Of a DNA stretch of 64,000 nt, positions 27,901 through 42,900 are shown piece by piece (positions within the stretch are counted from its first letter, which is position 1; every line of letters starts with the position of its first letter). The notes under the pieces were generated by a model. That model made no database searches. It saw only the letters and a list, made by a program, of their open reading frames with translations, and was not told where the DNA came from. Both the position numbers and the translations under genes were made by a program. Source of the stretch: Trissonchulus latispiculum (taxonomy: Eukaryota; Nematoda; Enoplea; Enoplida; Ironidae); assembly GCA_030248195.1 (NCBI GenBank), contig JASAND010030239.1:32430-96429 (forward strand). Direction: 5' to 3'.

Positions 27901-30900
27901 ACCTTGGCACAGAGCCAAAATTGGCCAGGTGCCAAAATGACCAAAAAAGGTAGCATGGGGGGATACTGTCTACCAACATATAACAGTAGTATTGGACCAA
28001 AATGCCCACAACGTTCCAACACTTCGCTAGAAAATGCACTTCCGAAAAGCGTTATTCACCTAGAAAAAAAGCAAACGCAAACTAACTGTTGCCAAGTGCA
28101 AAAATTCGAAGTTTCGAATTCGAACCAAAAGTATGGTGATACTTCTAGTACTACTCGAGTACTTTACGATGGTAACATTTTTACCCCTCCCGCACCTCTA
28201 ATTAGCTGGCACCAGGCCAACACGGTCTCAAGGGGGCCGCGCAGACGCCTTTACACCCATATTATGTAGGGGCGCTATCGCGCCCCTACATAATACGTAC
28301 CAGTGACAAGAATCGATCCAGATATGGAGACGCTCCCCCCGGAGTCCCGCCAGCCGACATGACCAAATGATGATGATGATGTGGATGTGACAGGGTCCCC
28401 TGGCGCAATCCCCCACGGCCACCTTCCCCTCCCGTGGAGGAAGAGGAGAGCCCCAGGGAGGACCGGAGACTCCCGCCCATCGAAAGGGTGCTCTCATGAT
28501 GGTGCTGTGATTGCTGCTGCTGCTGTTGCTGTGAATGTGATCGAGCCCAGCGAGAAAATGGCAGAGCGCTGAGGAAATTGCTGGCACTGGTGGCCAGTTT
28601 TGAGCCACCGCCCCCGCCGCCACCTCCACCACTGGACAGAGAATGAAGTCCCGTGGATGAGTTAGGGGGAGAAGGGCCGCCCGATCCAGAGAGACAACTC
28701 GTCACCAGGAAACTGGAGGGGACTGAAGAACTGGAGGAACCACTGCTCCCGCCGCGTGAAGACTTCCCTGAAAAAAAAGAGAAACATGAAAACCATACTA
28801 CTTACTTACTTATATAGGACATTAATTGCATGACAACTTCTTCCAACATTACTTTACTGTCTAAGTCTATCACTATCACTCTGTGTACGCTGGCAGCATA
28901 GAGCACAGTGTGTAGCTTAAACAGCAGCAGAAAAGCGTCAACAAAACCAGGTAGCCAAAACAAATTAGGTCACACCATCTTTCACTCTTTTCAATGACAG
29001 AACTGTTTCCAAAAAGCTCAAATCCTTTCTAACCCACCCTAGAAAAATTGACCACATATAGGTAACGAAATCTCTGTAAGACTAGGTCGGCTCGGTTCGG
29101 CTCGGGTGTCAAGACCTACAGACGTACCCTCTTTGGTATTCGGCGAGGAGCGATGGTGCGAGGACCGGCCGCGTCCCCCACTCCGGGTGGAATGAGCACT
29201 CGCCGGTACCATCATCAGATCCAAAGGCTTATCCTGGCTGCTCCTGGTCCCTCCTCCTTTGCTCCCACCCGACGAGGACTCCTCACTGACGCGTCGTCGA
29301 GTCGTCCGCGTCCGCTCTCCACTCACTGCGGTCGTCCCACGCGATCCTCCGCCAGTCCCCGTCTTTCCCGCGGCTGTGGAGGAGGAGGATCGGGAGGATT
29401 TGCTGGGATCAGCCGCAGTGGCACTGTGTGTGGTCATCGTCGTTGTCACTGCGGCCGTTGTGGTCGTCAGCGGGGTCAGTGGGATGATGGGAGTCGATCG
29501 TAGACTACCCATCATGCCCTGACTGATCCCGGCGCCACTGGTCGCGCTAGTGTTGTTGTTGTTGTTGTTGAAGGTCATAATGCTATCTCCGGAGAGCGGT
29601 GATGCCAGAGTGGTTGCTGCACCGCCGCCACCACCACCGCCACCGCCATAGTCCGCCAAAGACGTCACAGTTGATGGCAAATGCTTGGCAAGACAGCTGA
29701 AACAACAAACCCAAATTACATTACAGTACACTTTTTTCCACCTCATATATACCGCGAAAATTCTCTCTGTGAAGATCAAAAGATCACCCCAAAAACACTC
29801 TTTCGCTTTCCCCAAAAAGTGGGTGTCCCTTTTGATATCTAACTTTGTCCTGAAATGGTCACACTTAAAAATCTGAAGACTTTTTGCTGGACGATTTTAT
29901 ACCCAATTAAATCAACCTATTTCTTATAATAAAATAGAACGAAGTTAGCAAAGTTACAGGGATACATAGTGAGGGAATAAGCATAGGGAAAATACAACAA
30001 TTAAGAACTTAGCTGAGTCTCATAGAATCCAGAAACACCCGATGCAATAGTATACATACTTGAGCATAATTTAATTTGCCAAAACAAACTTTTTTCAGTG
30101 AGTGTTATCATAGGGGTTGCGGCAGCGACCCCTATAATATGTGTGAAAAGTGGCTGGAGACAGTGTAAAATAAGCTGCGCAGAAGCTGCGCAAAATCCTG
30201 CGCAGATCCTGCGCAGATTTCATGCGCACATTGTAGAGCACATCGAGTTTAGTATGTCTGTGAAGTTTCAGCCCCGTATCACTTACCGTTAAAAAGTTGC
30301 GCCCCGGACCGGTTATGGCGGCGATGTTTTTTTTCCGGTTTCTCCTATTTGATGGTTGTATTGTACGTAATGTTCGCCGCTTTCACGTGATCTGCAGCAG
30401 TGGGCCAACCTAAAGGGCTATGGGGTCTAGTAGTACCCTCTAAAGAATTTAAGAATCACAACTTTTTTTGCGCCGCAGCTGCGCCACAGCGCCGCAGTGG
30501 CGCCGCAAAGTCGGCTCATAGCGAAAAGTGACCATTTTTGTGGTCGTCGCTCAGGTCGAACGTTACGAGCTGGAGCTGATTTCTTTTTATATTCAGAAAT
30601 TACATATATTGAACTAACTAACGGTCCAGGTTGCGTTTCTCTATCACTTCCCTAGCGACCACAGTGGCCCGTCAAAGATGGCGAAAATTCGAAAAATGAA
30701 AAATCGAAATTTCTCGCTATCTATTTAACTTTGAACGCTCAAATCTTCCATACAATGGTTTTCTGGCACGGAGAATCGATTCCCGCAGTCAGTTTTACCG
30801 TCAGACCCACCCATCTTGCTGGGCTGGTTCCACTTTGCCGTCGGGAGGGTCAAGTCGCAAACCGCTTCTTGGAGGTCCATAGTAGGCTTTACCTGGCCTC

Positions 30901-33900
30901 TCAAAACTTTGTCTATAGGGGTTTTCTGGTGCGCCCAGCTCATTCCCGGTGTCCTTTTTGCCGTCCGACGTACCTATTTTGCTGGGCTGGTTCCACTTTG
31001 CCGTTTGAAGGGTCAGCCGGGTGGGGGGTCAAGTGGTCGAAAATAAAATTTTTCAAAAGTGGTCAAATTTGGTACCAAATGAAAGCCCTAAGCGAGCTGA
31101 GCAACTTTTGTCATAGAACTGCATGCTCAAAGTGGCTGTAGAGTGCTGTGGTGGGGTGAGGTGGGGACTTAGGCGATTTTCGGTCAAAAATGAAAGTTTT
31201 CAAAAGTGGTTAAATTTGGTACCAAATGAAAGCCCTAAGCGAGCTGAGCAACTTTTGTCATAGAACTGCATGCTCAAAGTGGCTGTAGAGTGCTGTGGTG
31301 GCGTGGGGTGGGGACTTAGGCGATTTTCGGTCAAAAATGAAAGTTTTCAAAAGTGGTCAAATTTGGTACCAAATGAAAGCCCTAAGCGAGCTGAGCAACT
31401 TTTGTCATAGAACTGCATGCTCAAAGTGACTGTAGAGTGCTGTGGTGGGGTGGGGTGGGGACTTAGGCGATTTTCGGTCAAAAATGAAAGTTTTCAAAAG
31501 TGGTCAAATTTGGTATCAAATGAAAGCCCTAAGTGAGCTGAGCAACTTTTGACATGGAACCATCCACCAATATTTGCTGTGCCAAATAACGTCACGTGCC
31601 CATGAAACTTTTGTCTTTACTTCTTCAACCGGAATTTAAAGGATATATATACCTATTTATATTTATTATATATATTTAAAGGATATATATATACGATACA
31701 GCCAACACACACATATTATCCTCCTTTGTGCGGAGGATTTTTGTTACTTGTAGAAATATATAACGCTATTTTTAGAAAACTTTTGCTCCCCCTATGCCCT
31801 GAGCCCGACGGGCCCCAAAAAGCATATCCCAAAAAAAATTTTTAAGCACAATTTTCTCAAGAAAAAATATTCAAAGGAACTCCTAGAATAAAACCAGAAG
31901 ATCCCACTAACCTTATTTCTATTAAACCAATTATTCCTAATTAACTGGTAGTTCATAATTAGTCAAAAAATCTTCGAAGAATTCGCATAAAAAATGCCAC
32001 CTAACTTCTTCCCGAACTGGGCTTTTTCTACCGCTCCCCCCCCCCACCTTTTGGATTCCCCCACACATTTTTGGGCTTCCCCCCCTCCAACTCACTATGC
32101 ATTAGGTGCTCAGAAAATGCCAAATTTTAAGGATTATTGGTCAAAATTTTCAAAACTTTTCGGCTTCGCCGAAAGTTTTTGGTTAAAAATCGTCTATTTT
32201 GGTATGCAAACTCACTTTTTGAGCATTTTTTAGCAATTATAGCAGTAATGTAGAAAACAGACTATTTTTGCTGCATTTTTGGCAATTTTGGATCACTGGT
32301 TCGCCCCACTAGTGGGGGGAGGGGCTCCCCCCCCCCCACTTCCCCACCCCTACTTTTTCGCCTAGAAAAAAAAACCCAGCCGAATGTGTATCACATCCTG
32401 TTCCGTTAAACCTAGTCTCAGAGCAAAAGCGCTTACAATACAGCTTCATTCAAAACACAATACATAAAGTTAGAGATATTCGTAGATAGACGCTTTCTAG
32501 GACTTCTTTTGTGCATATAAACCCTGCCCCTGCGGCATGGACAGCTGGCTACGATACGATACGTACCTAGAGGATAAAGTGTTGGCCAACAGATCAGCCT
32601 CCGACAGGGCAAACGGATGACAGGAAGGAAGGGTCACTCCTCCGCCTCCTGAACTCGTCGTGGCTGAGGGGGGCGGGGGAGGCAACAGACTCGGGAGGAG
32701 AGCGGCCGCCGGGGTCATCCTCTGACCAGTGGTCACTCCTCCCCCCAGTGGATGATCCACAGACGAGGAAGGAGGTGGCACAGTGTGGAGCCAGCTCGGC
32801 GGCGGAGAGGTCAGAAACTGCGGCGGCGGACTCGTGACTGCCAACGGATGATCCGGAGAACTGAAGCCAATCGTCGTTACAGCCGGGCTGCCGGTGCTAC
32901 TGGCCGGGGGAGGAGGAGCTCCCATCAGCAGAGGAGTAGGAGTGCTGGCGGTCGTCGTACCCTCTACACTGGTCAAGACTGGAGGCGCCGGTAGGATGGG
33001 AGCCGATGATGTGGCGGTCAACAGATAGCTCGGGTAGTAGGAAAACTGGGGCGCCGCAGCAGCAGTGGATGATGTAAGGGGCAGGGGGAGGGGTGGGGGG
33101 AGTCGCTCTTCGCCGGACTGAGGTGCAGTGACGGAGCCACCCGATCGCAGCAGAATAGCTGAGGGAGGAGGAGGAGGAAGAGCACTAGCCAGGACCATGG
33201 AGGAAGGACTACTCTCCATCAGGTGGAATCCGGGGGGCGGTCGCTGCTGTGGTCCCTCCAGACCCATCAGTGAGGGCGGTGGAAGTGCTCGCGAGCTCAG
33301 AGCGCCACCACTAGGCGAAAAAATTCCTCCACTTCCGGCGGTTGTCGAAGTCAGATCCTGACCAGCAACGATTGCAGTAGTAGTGGTGGCGGTGCTGTTG
33401 GGAGCCAGAGAGGAGGGGGGAGGCACTCCAGAGGCCAAAGTCGAAGGAGGAGGAGGTATTTGTTCCTTAGCCAACTTCTCAATCTGATGCATCACGCCTG
33501 AAACACGGGAGCACAAGGACAGTACAGCAGCGTACAGCACAGCAACACAGCAACCAAAAAAGCTAACGACAGACCACACAGGAATAAACTGTGCAATAAT
33601 CACAGTAGTTATAGTCTATAGCAAATCTAAAACTTTTTCAAATTTTTTGGTTGAAAACCAATTATGACATTCTGTGCTCAACATTATCAAGTTACATGCA
33701 TGAAATCAGTAGAGAATAATGGAAAAACAGGTGGATAATAATGATCATAGCTACATGGCGAATACCTTCTCGTCTAAAGTAGACTTCAAATACGTCGTTC
33801 ATTTTCTCCAGAAGTATGCTGACCAGTTGCAGGGCTCCAACCACAATCTTTACGTCCTGGGAGTTCAGCATGTTGGCTATATGACTGAAAAAAATGTCCA

Positions 33901-33930
33901 ACGCAAACAGAAACAATAATTATTACAGAA

Positions 33931-33994
<64 letters not shown>

Positions 33995-36900
33995 CAATAG
34001 CTATGGTCTGACCAAAAAATGTAGAAAGCGAAATTGTTTTCTTTATATCTCAAAAACGCTTCAAGATAGCTACCACAAAGTATATATATATATATATATT
34101 TTCTGAACCAGACTGATGAGATATTTCTTTTCGTGAAAAATTTTTAGCAAAGATAATCGACAGAACAGCCGCTAATGTGAAAATTTCGTGAAAATTTTTT
34201 TGAAATTTCCCGGGGAGTCCAGGGGGTGCGGACTCCCCTTTTTGAAAATTTTTTTAAATTTTTAGCTATGTTTAGTGTAAATTTGGTCATTTTTTTGGAA
34301 AAATTGTGGCTTGGACCCCCTCGTTTTTAGAGTCGGACACAAACAAACAAAACAGGCACAAACAAAAACACAGGAGAGAAGCAAAAGCCCCGGGCAGGCG
34401 TGGCGTACCTAGACATGGAGAGATTGTGTAAGACTTGACGAAGGACTTTAGTATCACAGTGATATACCATACGACGAATGGCAGTCAAACATTCATGCCT
34501 AATGGCTGGGCCTGCCTAAAATCACACAATTTACGTAAAACACACAAAATTCCGGTACCATATTATTTACTACAAAAAATAATAATTCACATTAGCGAAT
34601 CTACAACTATCCTGCACTTTCTAAAGAGCCCAAGTTGTATTGTGCAGAACTTTCTTGCAAGCTTAGTTGTAAAGTACTACGCATGATAGTGAGTATGAGT
34701 ATGACCAAGAGTACATAATAATAAGAGTATGCCACTAGGCAAGCTCTATGTTAACAGCAAAAACTATGCTCTGCACGCTAACGACCCCCCCCCCCCGCAA
34801 ATCAGACCCTAGTGACCCCCCCGCGCAAATCAGTACCTGGTCGAAACGGGGGTACGCTCACTCGCTCTATGTTTATGTACTTAAGCTCGAAAACACAAGC
34901 AGTTTTGTGCCTGCTTCGAGCTTTAGAACACAAACATTGCGCTCAAACTTCTTTGAAGTGATGGGTCTGATTTGCGGCACACTCTTATATATATGTACTC
35001 TTGGTATGACTGGAAGTATGTAACATACCGACGAGCTGTACACCTCATAGAGGACCACAAACAGCATTTTGACAAAATTCTCAAACAGTTCCGGTTCTGT
35101 CTGGAGCAGTTTGAGACGGGCGTCCGCACCCGCAGTCCCCGCTCTGTCCGGCCCGCCTGAAACACCAGTACACTGCTATTCCTTGGTGAACAGAAACCAA
35201 GACAGGATCATTTTACAGTGGATCAAGACGTTATCTTTCCATCCCCCTACTAGCTACCCTGCTCTATAATAGATCTGTTAGCTATTCGTACACACCTCCT
35301 CTCCAATTAAAGTCGTCTCCTTTTTCACTTGCATAAAAAATAAGAGCGCTCACCGCGCCCATTGGCTCTCTCCTGTTCGGACTATAAGATGTTGCCTTAG
35401 TGACTGCAGGGCAGGCGTTTTTCATTATTATTTCTTTATGTTGAATAAAACAGGAAAAGACAGCACAAACTTTAAACTTTCGAAAAAACAACACCATTAG
35501 GGGAGGGGGGAAACAATACCTGCGGCTGCAGCAGCCTGCAGTCTATAGCGAGAGGAGGAAGCGCCTCCAGACCCAGTGGAGCCTCCGGAGGCGCCCGCAG
35601 CGGAGTGATTCGTCTTTCGTTGAACTGGGCGACTGTTCCCCGTCTCCTCGTTGATCTGAGACATGGTGTTGAAGTCCACCGTGTAGGTCCGACCCAGGGC
35701 GTTGATGCTCACCTCGTCCTCCCGGGCCTGGAAGGCCGTCTACAAATACACACACACTCACACTCATTCCATAATTTTATTCATGAAAGCAAAGGTGTAG
35801 TTAATCGAAAGGTTGGTGGTTTAAAGCTGTGGAGAGACGGATTAGTGGGTGGGGAGAGGGGGGGGGGAAGAGATGAACTAAAAATCAAGCAACACAAAAA
35901 CCCCCACTCTCAAACACTCAAGTTTTGGGCCTTGAAAATGACTAGCCGGTAGGGGAGTAAAGTCGGCAAACTTTTTTTGCAAAAAGTCAGCTTATAAATT
36001 GTTTGCACAAAGTTTGCCAAAACTACTACAATGTGTGTCAGATTTGATTTTCAAAACAGTACGAATAGAGAAGTTAGTAACTGATTTACGAATACTGCCA
36101 TCCATGTGGTACACTGTTTCTTTTTGGAAATTAACTTTTCCAACTTTCTTTCTTTCTTTCTTTCTTTCTGTGGATGAGTAGGAACTGCAATATTAGGCAA
36201 CCTGACTCACTTCCAATATTCTGGAATCAATGATGGTATAGGGTCGCCAGACGTCCGAGTCATCCTTCCACTGCCAGAGGACGTCCGTCTGAATCAGACC
36301 TGTACTTCGACGCAGCCAACTGTCCACCGAAAAGATCCCATCCGACGGGAGACGCGGCGTCAACTCCCTACAGAAAAACACAGACCAGGTCATGTTGGAG
36401 ACTCAACACCAATAACGGGACGAGGACCACGTTTTGATTAAAAAAACACATCATTTCGTCGGAATTAACACATCATTTCGTCGGAATTTCTTTTTGTTTT
36501 AGTCTTTTTTTACAGCTGTGGACTGGTTGGCCAGCTGTTTTTGATTGTATCACTCTAGTATATGTATACATATATAAAAAGGCATGGCAAAAAATTAGTG
36601 TCACAATACTATCCACATTTTCGACAGCTTTCTATTATATACTCACATGTAAATAGGGAAAGAAACCCGTTATGAAGTACAAAAATTTACTAGACGTGTT
36701 AATCCAAATAGATACAAGTCAAGAAAATAAAATTATGCTTCAGTGATAAATAAATGACTCCTTTACCCTATCAAAGCCACAATCTCATGCTGTTCCTGGG
36801 GTGTTCTGGCTACAAGCTGAAAACAACAACAACAACAACAATACAGCCACTCACAAATCAAAACATAATAACGAGAATAACCAACAAAATAAAAACAAAT

Positions 36901-39900
36901 TAAAAATAGTATGAGCCCGGTTTAGTCGTTCAGGTTTCATATTACTTCTTGCGCTCAGATTCGGGAAAATCATTAATCAGACAGGTCAGGACAACCTTTC
37001 AGACTGATTCGTTAAAAGTATCCTCACGACGCAAGCAGAATGCGAGTGAAAAAGCTGAAAATGAAAGGAGATTTTAAATCAAGGCAAACTACGACAGTAC
37101 TACCCAGCTCACTTCAATATCTGTACTGCTGAGAGAGCTCTGATCTGTGGATCCAAGTAGCAAAAATCGCAACGTCTCAGCAATGTCTAAAACAACAACA
37201 GAATCCGCAATGACATAGAAAACCAAAAACCCTAAACAAGCAAAAATGTCATCACATTGTCCTCATTTCTCTCTGCGTTCCTTCTACAGTCTGTGGCTAC
37301 GTCTCCTACAATGAAAGCTAATCGAAGAGGAGGCTCCAAAAAACTTAACAAAAAAGAAATGAGGTAGGTAGGTACGGGGCTAATTCTACTGGGAGCGGGG
37401 GGGGTTGGCATAAGACCATGACCCCACCCACAAATTCGCCTCCCCAAAAAAGTGAGTGCCCCCTTGGTTGGCCCTGAACAAATCGCTCAGAAGGCCAAAT
37501 TGTCAAATATTTCCGGCTTCTCCGGAGATTTTTACTCAATTTTTGCCTATTTCAACACTAAATCCGCTTATTTTCGCACTAAAAACTAACCTTTTTGGCG
37601 ACTACTACAAAAATAGCGTAATTTGTTTTTGTAAAATTGATAAGTAAAATTAAAATGTAATGTAAAATTAAATTTAGTAATTTTTGAAAAATTTTTTCCC
37701 CCCCCCCCCCCAAGAATGACTCGCCCCGCGAGGGCCCCCCCCCCAACAAAAATTCCATAGAATAAGTCCAGAGGTAGACTTACTATTTTTCAGAAGTCTA
37801 ACAGCCAGCTGTGTATTTCCGAAGCACATCAGATGCAGCATACGAATCACACTCACAAATGTCCCCGTGTTCAGAATGGGAGGCGTTATCACTAACTGCA
37901 AAAAATGAACAATAACAGCAGCAAAAATACAATCATTAGACAATAAATATACCTCAATGATAAGCATCAAATCCCATCAAAACTAAACACATAGTTTAAA
38001 TAGATTTAATCAACCTCTAGATCAGTCAAGAACCGCAACTGTGTGTACCGCCGAAATTTTGACATGGCCAGCCACGACAACGCAGACACTTTACACCTGA
38101 GTGACTGTCAAAATTTACAGTTCCCGCATGTATATAGGTGTAACTTTACCAGCTGTTGTAGATTTTCCAGGAGATTATTTCCGGCAATTTTGTCCAGTTT
38201 CGCAGGGTCCCACTGGAAGTTGTCCACGAGACGGGTGAAGCAGAGGGCAACGCTTTCCACCGTTTTCTTATCCTAAAAGTTAACACAAATGAACAGCTTT
38301 AATAATGTTAAAGTCTACACACAATACTCTAACGGTGAGCACACTCACTTAAACACACACAAACCACACGTCAGAAAGTTTATCTCAATTTTTGAAATCG
38401 GCTTGAATTTAGACTGAAAGAAGAAACCATTAATTTTGAACCGAAACAAAACAGAAAACTTCAGTCTACGGCCCACTCCTTCCAGTAGCATAACGCAGTC
38501 TTAGAAACTAGATACCTGCGATTTGTACATAATACATAAGAGTATGACAGCTAGCAGGCCTAGGCACGCAACAGACGCACTTTGAACCAACTGACTAGTT
38601 GTGTTTACGAGCTTTAGCGTGCAAACATAGCGTTCGAATTTGCTTTGATAAGAGGGGTCTGATTTATGGGGGCAAGCCGATAGCGTGCAGAGGATGTAGC
38701 GAGCTGATAATATAGCAAACTTTACAAAAAAATCAAAATTCGGTTTTTTGGCTGGAACTTTCGCAAAACTAAACCAAATCGATTACTTTGAGGACCCATG
38801 GATAGGTCTTGGGCTAAGCTTTAAAACCACCCCAGTTTCGTTGCTCTACGACCTACCAGTAAGTAGCAGCAGACGAAAATGTGTGATTTTTTTGTTAAAG
38901 GTTTAACAAAAAAATCACCCGTTAACAAAAAAAATTAGTGGCGGATCGGATCCCAGAGAGCAGCTAGCAACGTTTTCTCATCAGTTTTGGATAGAGCGCA
39001 CTAAATAACGTATTTAGAACCCCAAACCGCTAGCCTAGTGCTCCAACTAATGCAACTGACCCCGCCGAAGTCTTAGTGGTCACTGATGGCCCCCGACAGC
39101 GTCCAGTATGAAGTCTGGTGGCTCTAAAGTGCCGTTTTAAAGGCTAAAACGTTGTTTTTTCGTGTTTGTGAGTGATTATAACCTATTTCCAGGCATTTTG
39201 GCAGAAAAAAATCAGAACTTCGTATGTTGGTGGGATATGAACCACGGTCACGTGACCCCTGCCGGACCCGTCCGGACCCTCCAGGTACCAACTGGACAGT
39301 CCGAAGTGGCTAAAAATGTCCTAGGGGGTTTTCCAGGGCGCTGAATTCAAATCTGGCATTAGTGTTTAGGTAACTATGGGCTAATACTGACTTCTGGGAT
39401 CACGTTTACCGTCGGACGGTTCAGGCCAGGCTGGTTACCAGGTTGGACTACCAGAAGTGCCAGGCAACCTCAAAAACAACGTGTATAAGGGTTTTCGAGG
39501 TCGCTGAGCTCGAATTTAACGTTAGTTTTGCTCTAGCTGCTGTTCTGACTTCAGCAACAAAACATAAAAATGATTTTTTATTTGTTAAAATTTTAACAAA
39601 AAAATCACCCACCCCAGGACGGCTCAGAGGTCCGACTGGGAACATTTATATATGTATCGATAGCCCACAGTCAGGACATGTATATGCACAATATGGGTTG
39701 CCTAGGGTTTCCCCTTAGTAAATAGCAGCCGACATTCGAACTTCGGTCATGAACGTTTTTGAGGTCACTTTTGGGTACCCTCACTTAAAGGTCTGCCCTG
39801 AACGCATGGAGAGGGCCTAGGGGCTCAAACTCACAGGCTGTAATGTCGAGATGTGCGGCTATCACCACGCAAAAATTAGGTCTCTGCGACTTTCCTGTGA

Positions 39901-42900
39901 GTCAGGGGGTGGGGTGATTTTTTTGTTAAAATTTCGGGTGATTTTTTGTTAACCTTGCTATATTTTCGACATAAATCTAATAAAAAACCACTCGTATTGC
40001 GTTTTAAAGCCTATTTTTTAGCGTTTTTAACTATTTCTAGACAATTTTTTCAGAAAATGTTTGAAAAATTGCAAATTTTTTCTCTTGTTTGGGCCCCATT
40101 TTAGGGGGGGAGGGGGGTCTGAGCTCGGCTTGGGGGGGAGTAGTCGAGGTCGGGTATGGGGGATGGGGGGTCTGGCCTCTCCGTGGGGGGGTCTCACAGA
40201 GGGTAAACTGTAGCCGGGTACACCTATGCCCCGAACCCCCCCCAGCGCTTTTTGTGGTCAAAAAGTTAGCTAAATTTTGCTAAAAAAGGATCATTTTTTG
40301 AAAAATTTTTTTCAAATTTTGGTTTAAAATTGGTTTAAAACGGTGTAAAAACTCCTACAACGATAAAACAAGCCTTGTTTCGACAAAAAAGCGTTAAAAT
40401 ACAGAAAATTTTGCGTTTTAGACCATTTTTTGAATTTTCTGAGGTCCGAAGTTTGGGGTGGTTCACTCCTCCTGCCCTGGGTTGCCTAGGGTTTTCCCTT
40501 AGTAAATAGCAGCCGAAATTCGAACTTTGGTCATGAACGTTTTTGAGGCCACTTTTGGGTACCCTCACTTAAAGGTCTGCCCTGAACGCATGGAGTGGGC
40601 CTAGGGGCTCAAACTCACAGGCTGTAATGTCGAGATGTGCGGCTATCACCACGCAAAAATTAGGTCTCTGCGACTTTCCTGTGAGTCAGGGGGTGGGGCA
40701 GGCCCGCACCCAGGATTTTGAAAAGGGGGGGTCCAAGGTAAAATGCAACGGGGGGTCTGGGGGGGCGGAGCCCCCCAGAAGTTGAAAAATTTTCTAATTT
40801 TTGCCCAAAAATGGTACATTGGATGTTAAATTCTTGCAAAAAGTAAATGATCGCGCCGAAGGCGCGAAACTTTTTTAAAAATAGCTGTTTTTGCCATGAA
40901 AATAGCACAAATTTTCCATTTTGTCATCCCAAAAGGGGGGGTCTAGACCCCTTGAACCCCCCCCCCTGGGTGCGGCCTTGGGGTGGGGTGATTTTTTTGT
41001 TAAAATTTCGGATGATTTTTTTGTTAAGCTTGCTATACGTACATAGCATATGACGCTTGTCATACTCTTATGTACTCTTGGCAATACTGAGAACACAAAA
41101 TTAAGCTGCAACTAACGGATAGAGTGAGTCTCTGTGATAGGGCGGGGAGGGAGTCCTCCACGTATTTGAAGTCTTCAGGGCCCATGTGGTAGCAACAGTT
41201 GGCCGCGATGTTCAAGGCACTCCGCTGAGCAGAGATGGAAAAGAAGTCAATGAACGTCAGACAGGACTGAATACCACCCTGCAAACACACACACACACAC
41301 ACAGAAAACAGTATAAACAAACAAAATAACTAGCCCTAACACCAACACAATAAACTTAAGGTGCCGGTACCGTTTTGTGCAGTGCTTTTGTGGGTATTTT
41401 CTGAAACGCCATAACTTTCGCACTTTTGTGAGTTGGAAAGAACTTTATACATCATTTTAAAGCTTATAATCTGTAGATTCTCATGAGAGTATGAAACTAT
41501 TAAAAATCCGCAAAAAATAGCGAAAATTTTCTGACGTACTGACACCTGGCAGGCTGAATATAGATTTTTGATTTTTTGAAAAATTTTTGAACATCGATTT
41601 CTCAAAACTGTGGGATCGGCCAAAATTTTTTCTTGTGCTGACCTATAAAGGACATGTGGGCCGAGGGACATTTTTTTGGATTTGGCTCAGCAGGTCTTGA
41701 CGGTCAAGAAAATCTATTAAATGTGCGGTGACACGAAATTTCGCAACTTTGCATTGAGTTTTTTCGCAACTGGAGATGTAATTAGCTCAAACCAAGAAAA
41801 ATGTCCCTCCGCAATAGCGCGAATTCTCATCCTGCCAAAAATCACGCGAATCCATTGGGTAGTTTTTGAGAAATCGATGTTCGAAACAAAATAATCGCAG
41901 TCTTGATACTCAATAACAATTAACATATTACAAATAGCACTGTCTGCTCCAGGCATTCACAAATAGATAACATTTTTCTTTTCTAGATGCAAAATGAAAT
42001 CCACAGTACATTTCTTGAATGAAATCGACAGTGTATTTCTTTCAATTCCAACACTAGATGGACTGTAACTATTGGAAAACTCTAGACGGACATGACTATG
42101 AGCCGGACAACAACCTACCGCCATGAGGATGGTCTTGCTGTGACGTCGAGAGAGCATCTCCACCGCAGTGAGGGATTGCTCCGCCACATCCATACACTCA
42201 ATTCGCTGCAGCTGAAACACACACACACACACAGACAACACAAAATTATTACTCTCCAACAAAATGAACACAACAAAACCGGAACAAAATCTACAATACA
42301 CGCTGCTGTACGTACTACTAAACTCCCAGACAGATGAAAAGAGAGTCTACCAATTTTTTTCTTATCGAGCACAGTTACGCAAAGCAGATGTATGTACGTA
42401 TGATCAGTCCAAACGAGGTTTGTAGCTTTGAAGAGGAAAATTCTTTTGCGATGATCCCTCCCCAATTTTTATGGAAGAACATCCAGGACATTTCTTACAA
42501 ATTTACCGACATTGACTCCCTCCCCGGGCTTTCCCACCCCCCAGATTTTTTGGGTGCCCAAATTTTTGCCAAAACAGGCAAATTTTCCACTTCATCGGAG
42601 ATTTTTTCGTAAAATGGCGATTTTTTAGTCTGAATGCAGGCCTTTTAAAAAACTTTTTGCGTTTCTACGTGAAAATACGTCAAAAATACTAATTTTTGCC
42701 ACATTTTGCAAAAACTCTTCCCCCCCAAAATTTTCTTCACCCCCGGGCCGGCGAGGGGGCGTTACGCCATCCCCCCACTATTTCCCAAAGTTACTGATAA
42801 GGAAAGGACTGGAAAGGAAAGGAAAACAACATGAAGGAAGGGAAGGGGGGAGGCGTACCTTATCCAGAAAGAGTGGGACAGCATCACAGACTATGGTGGT

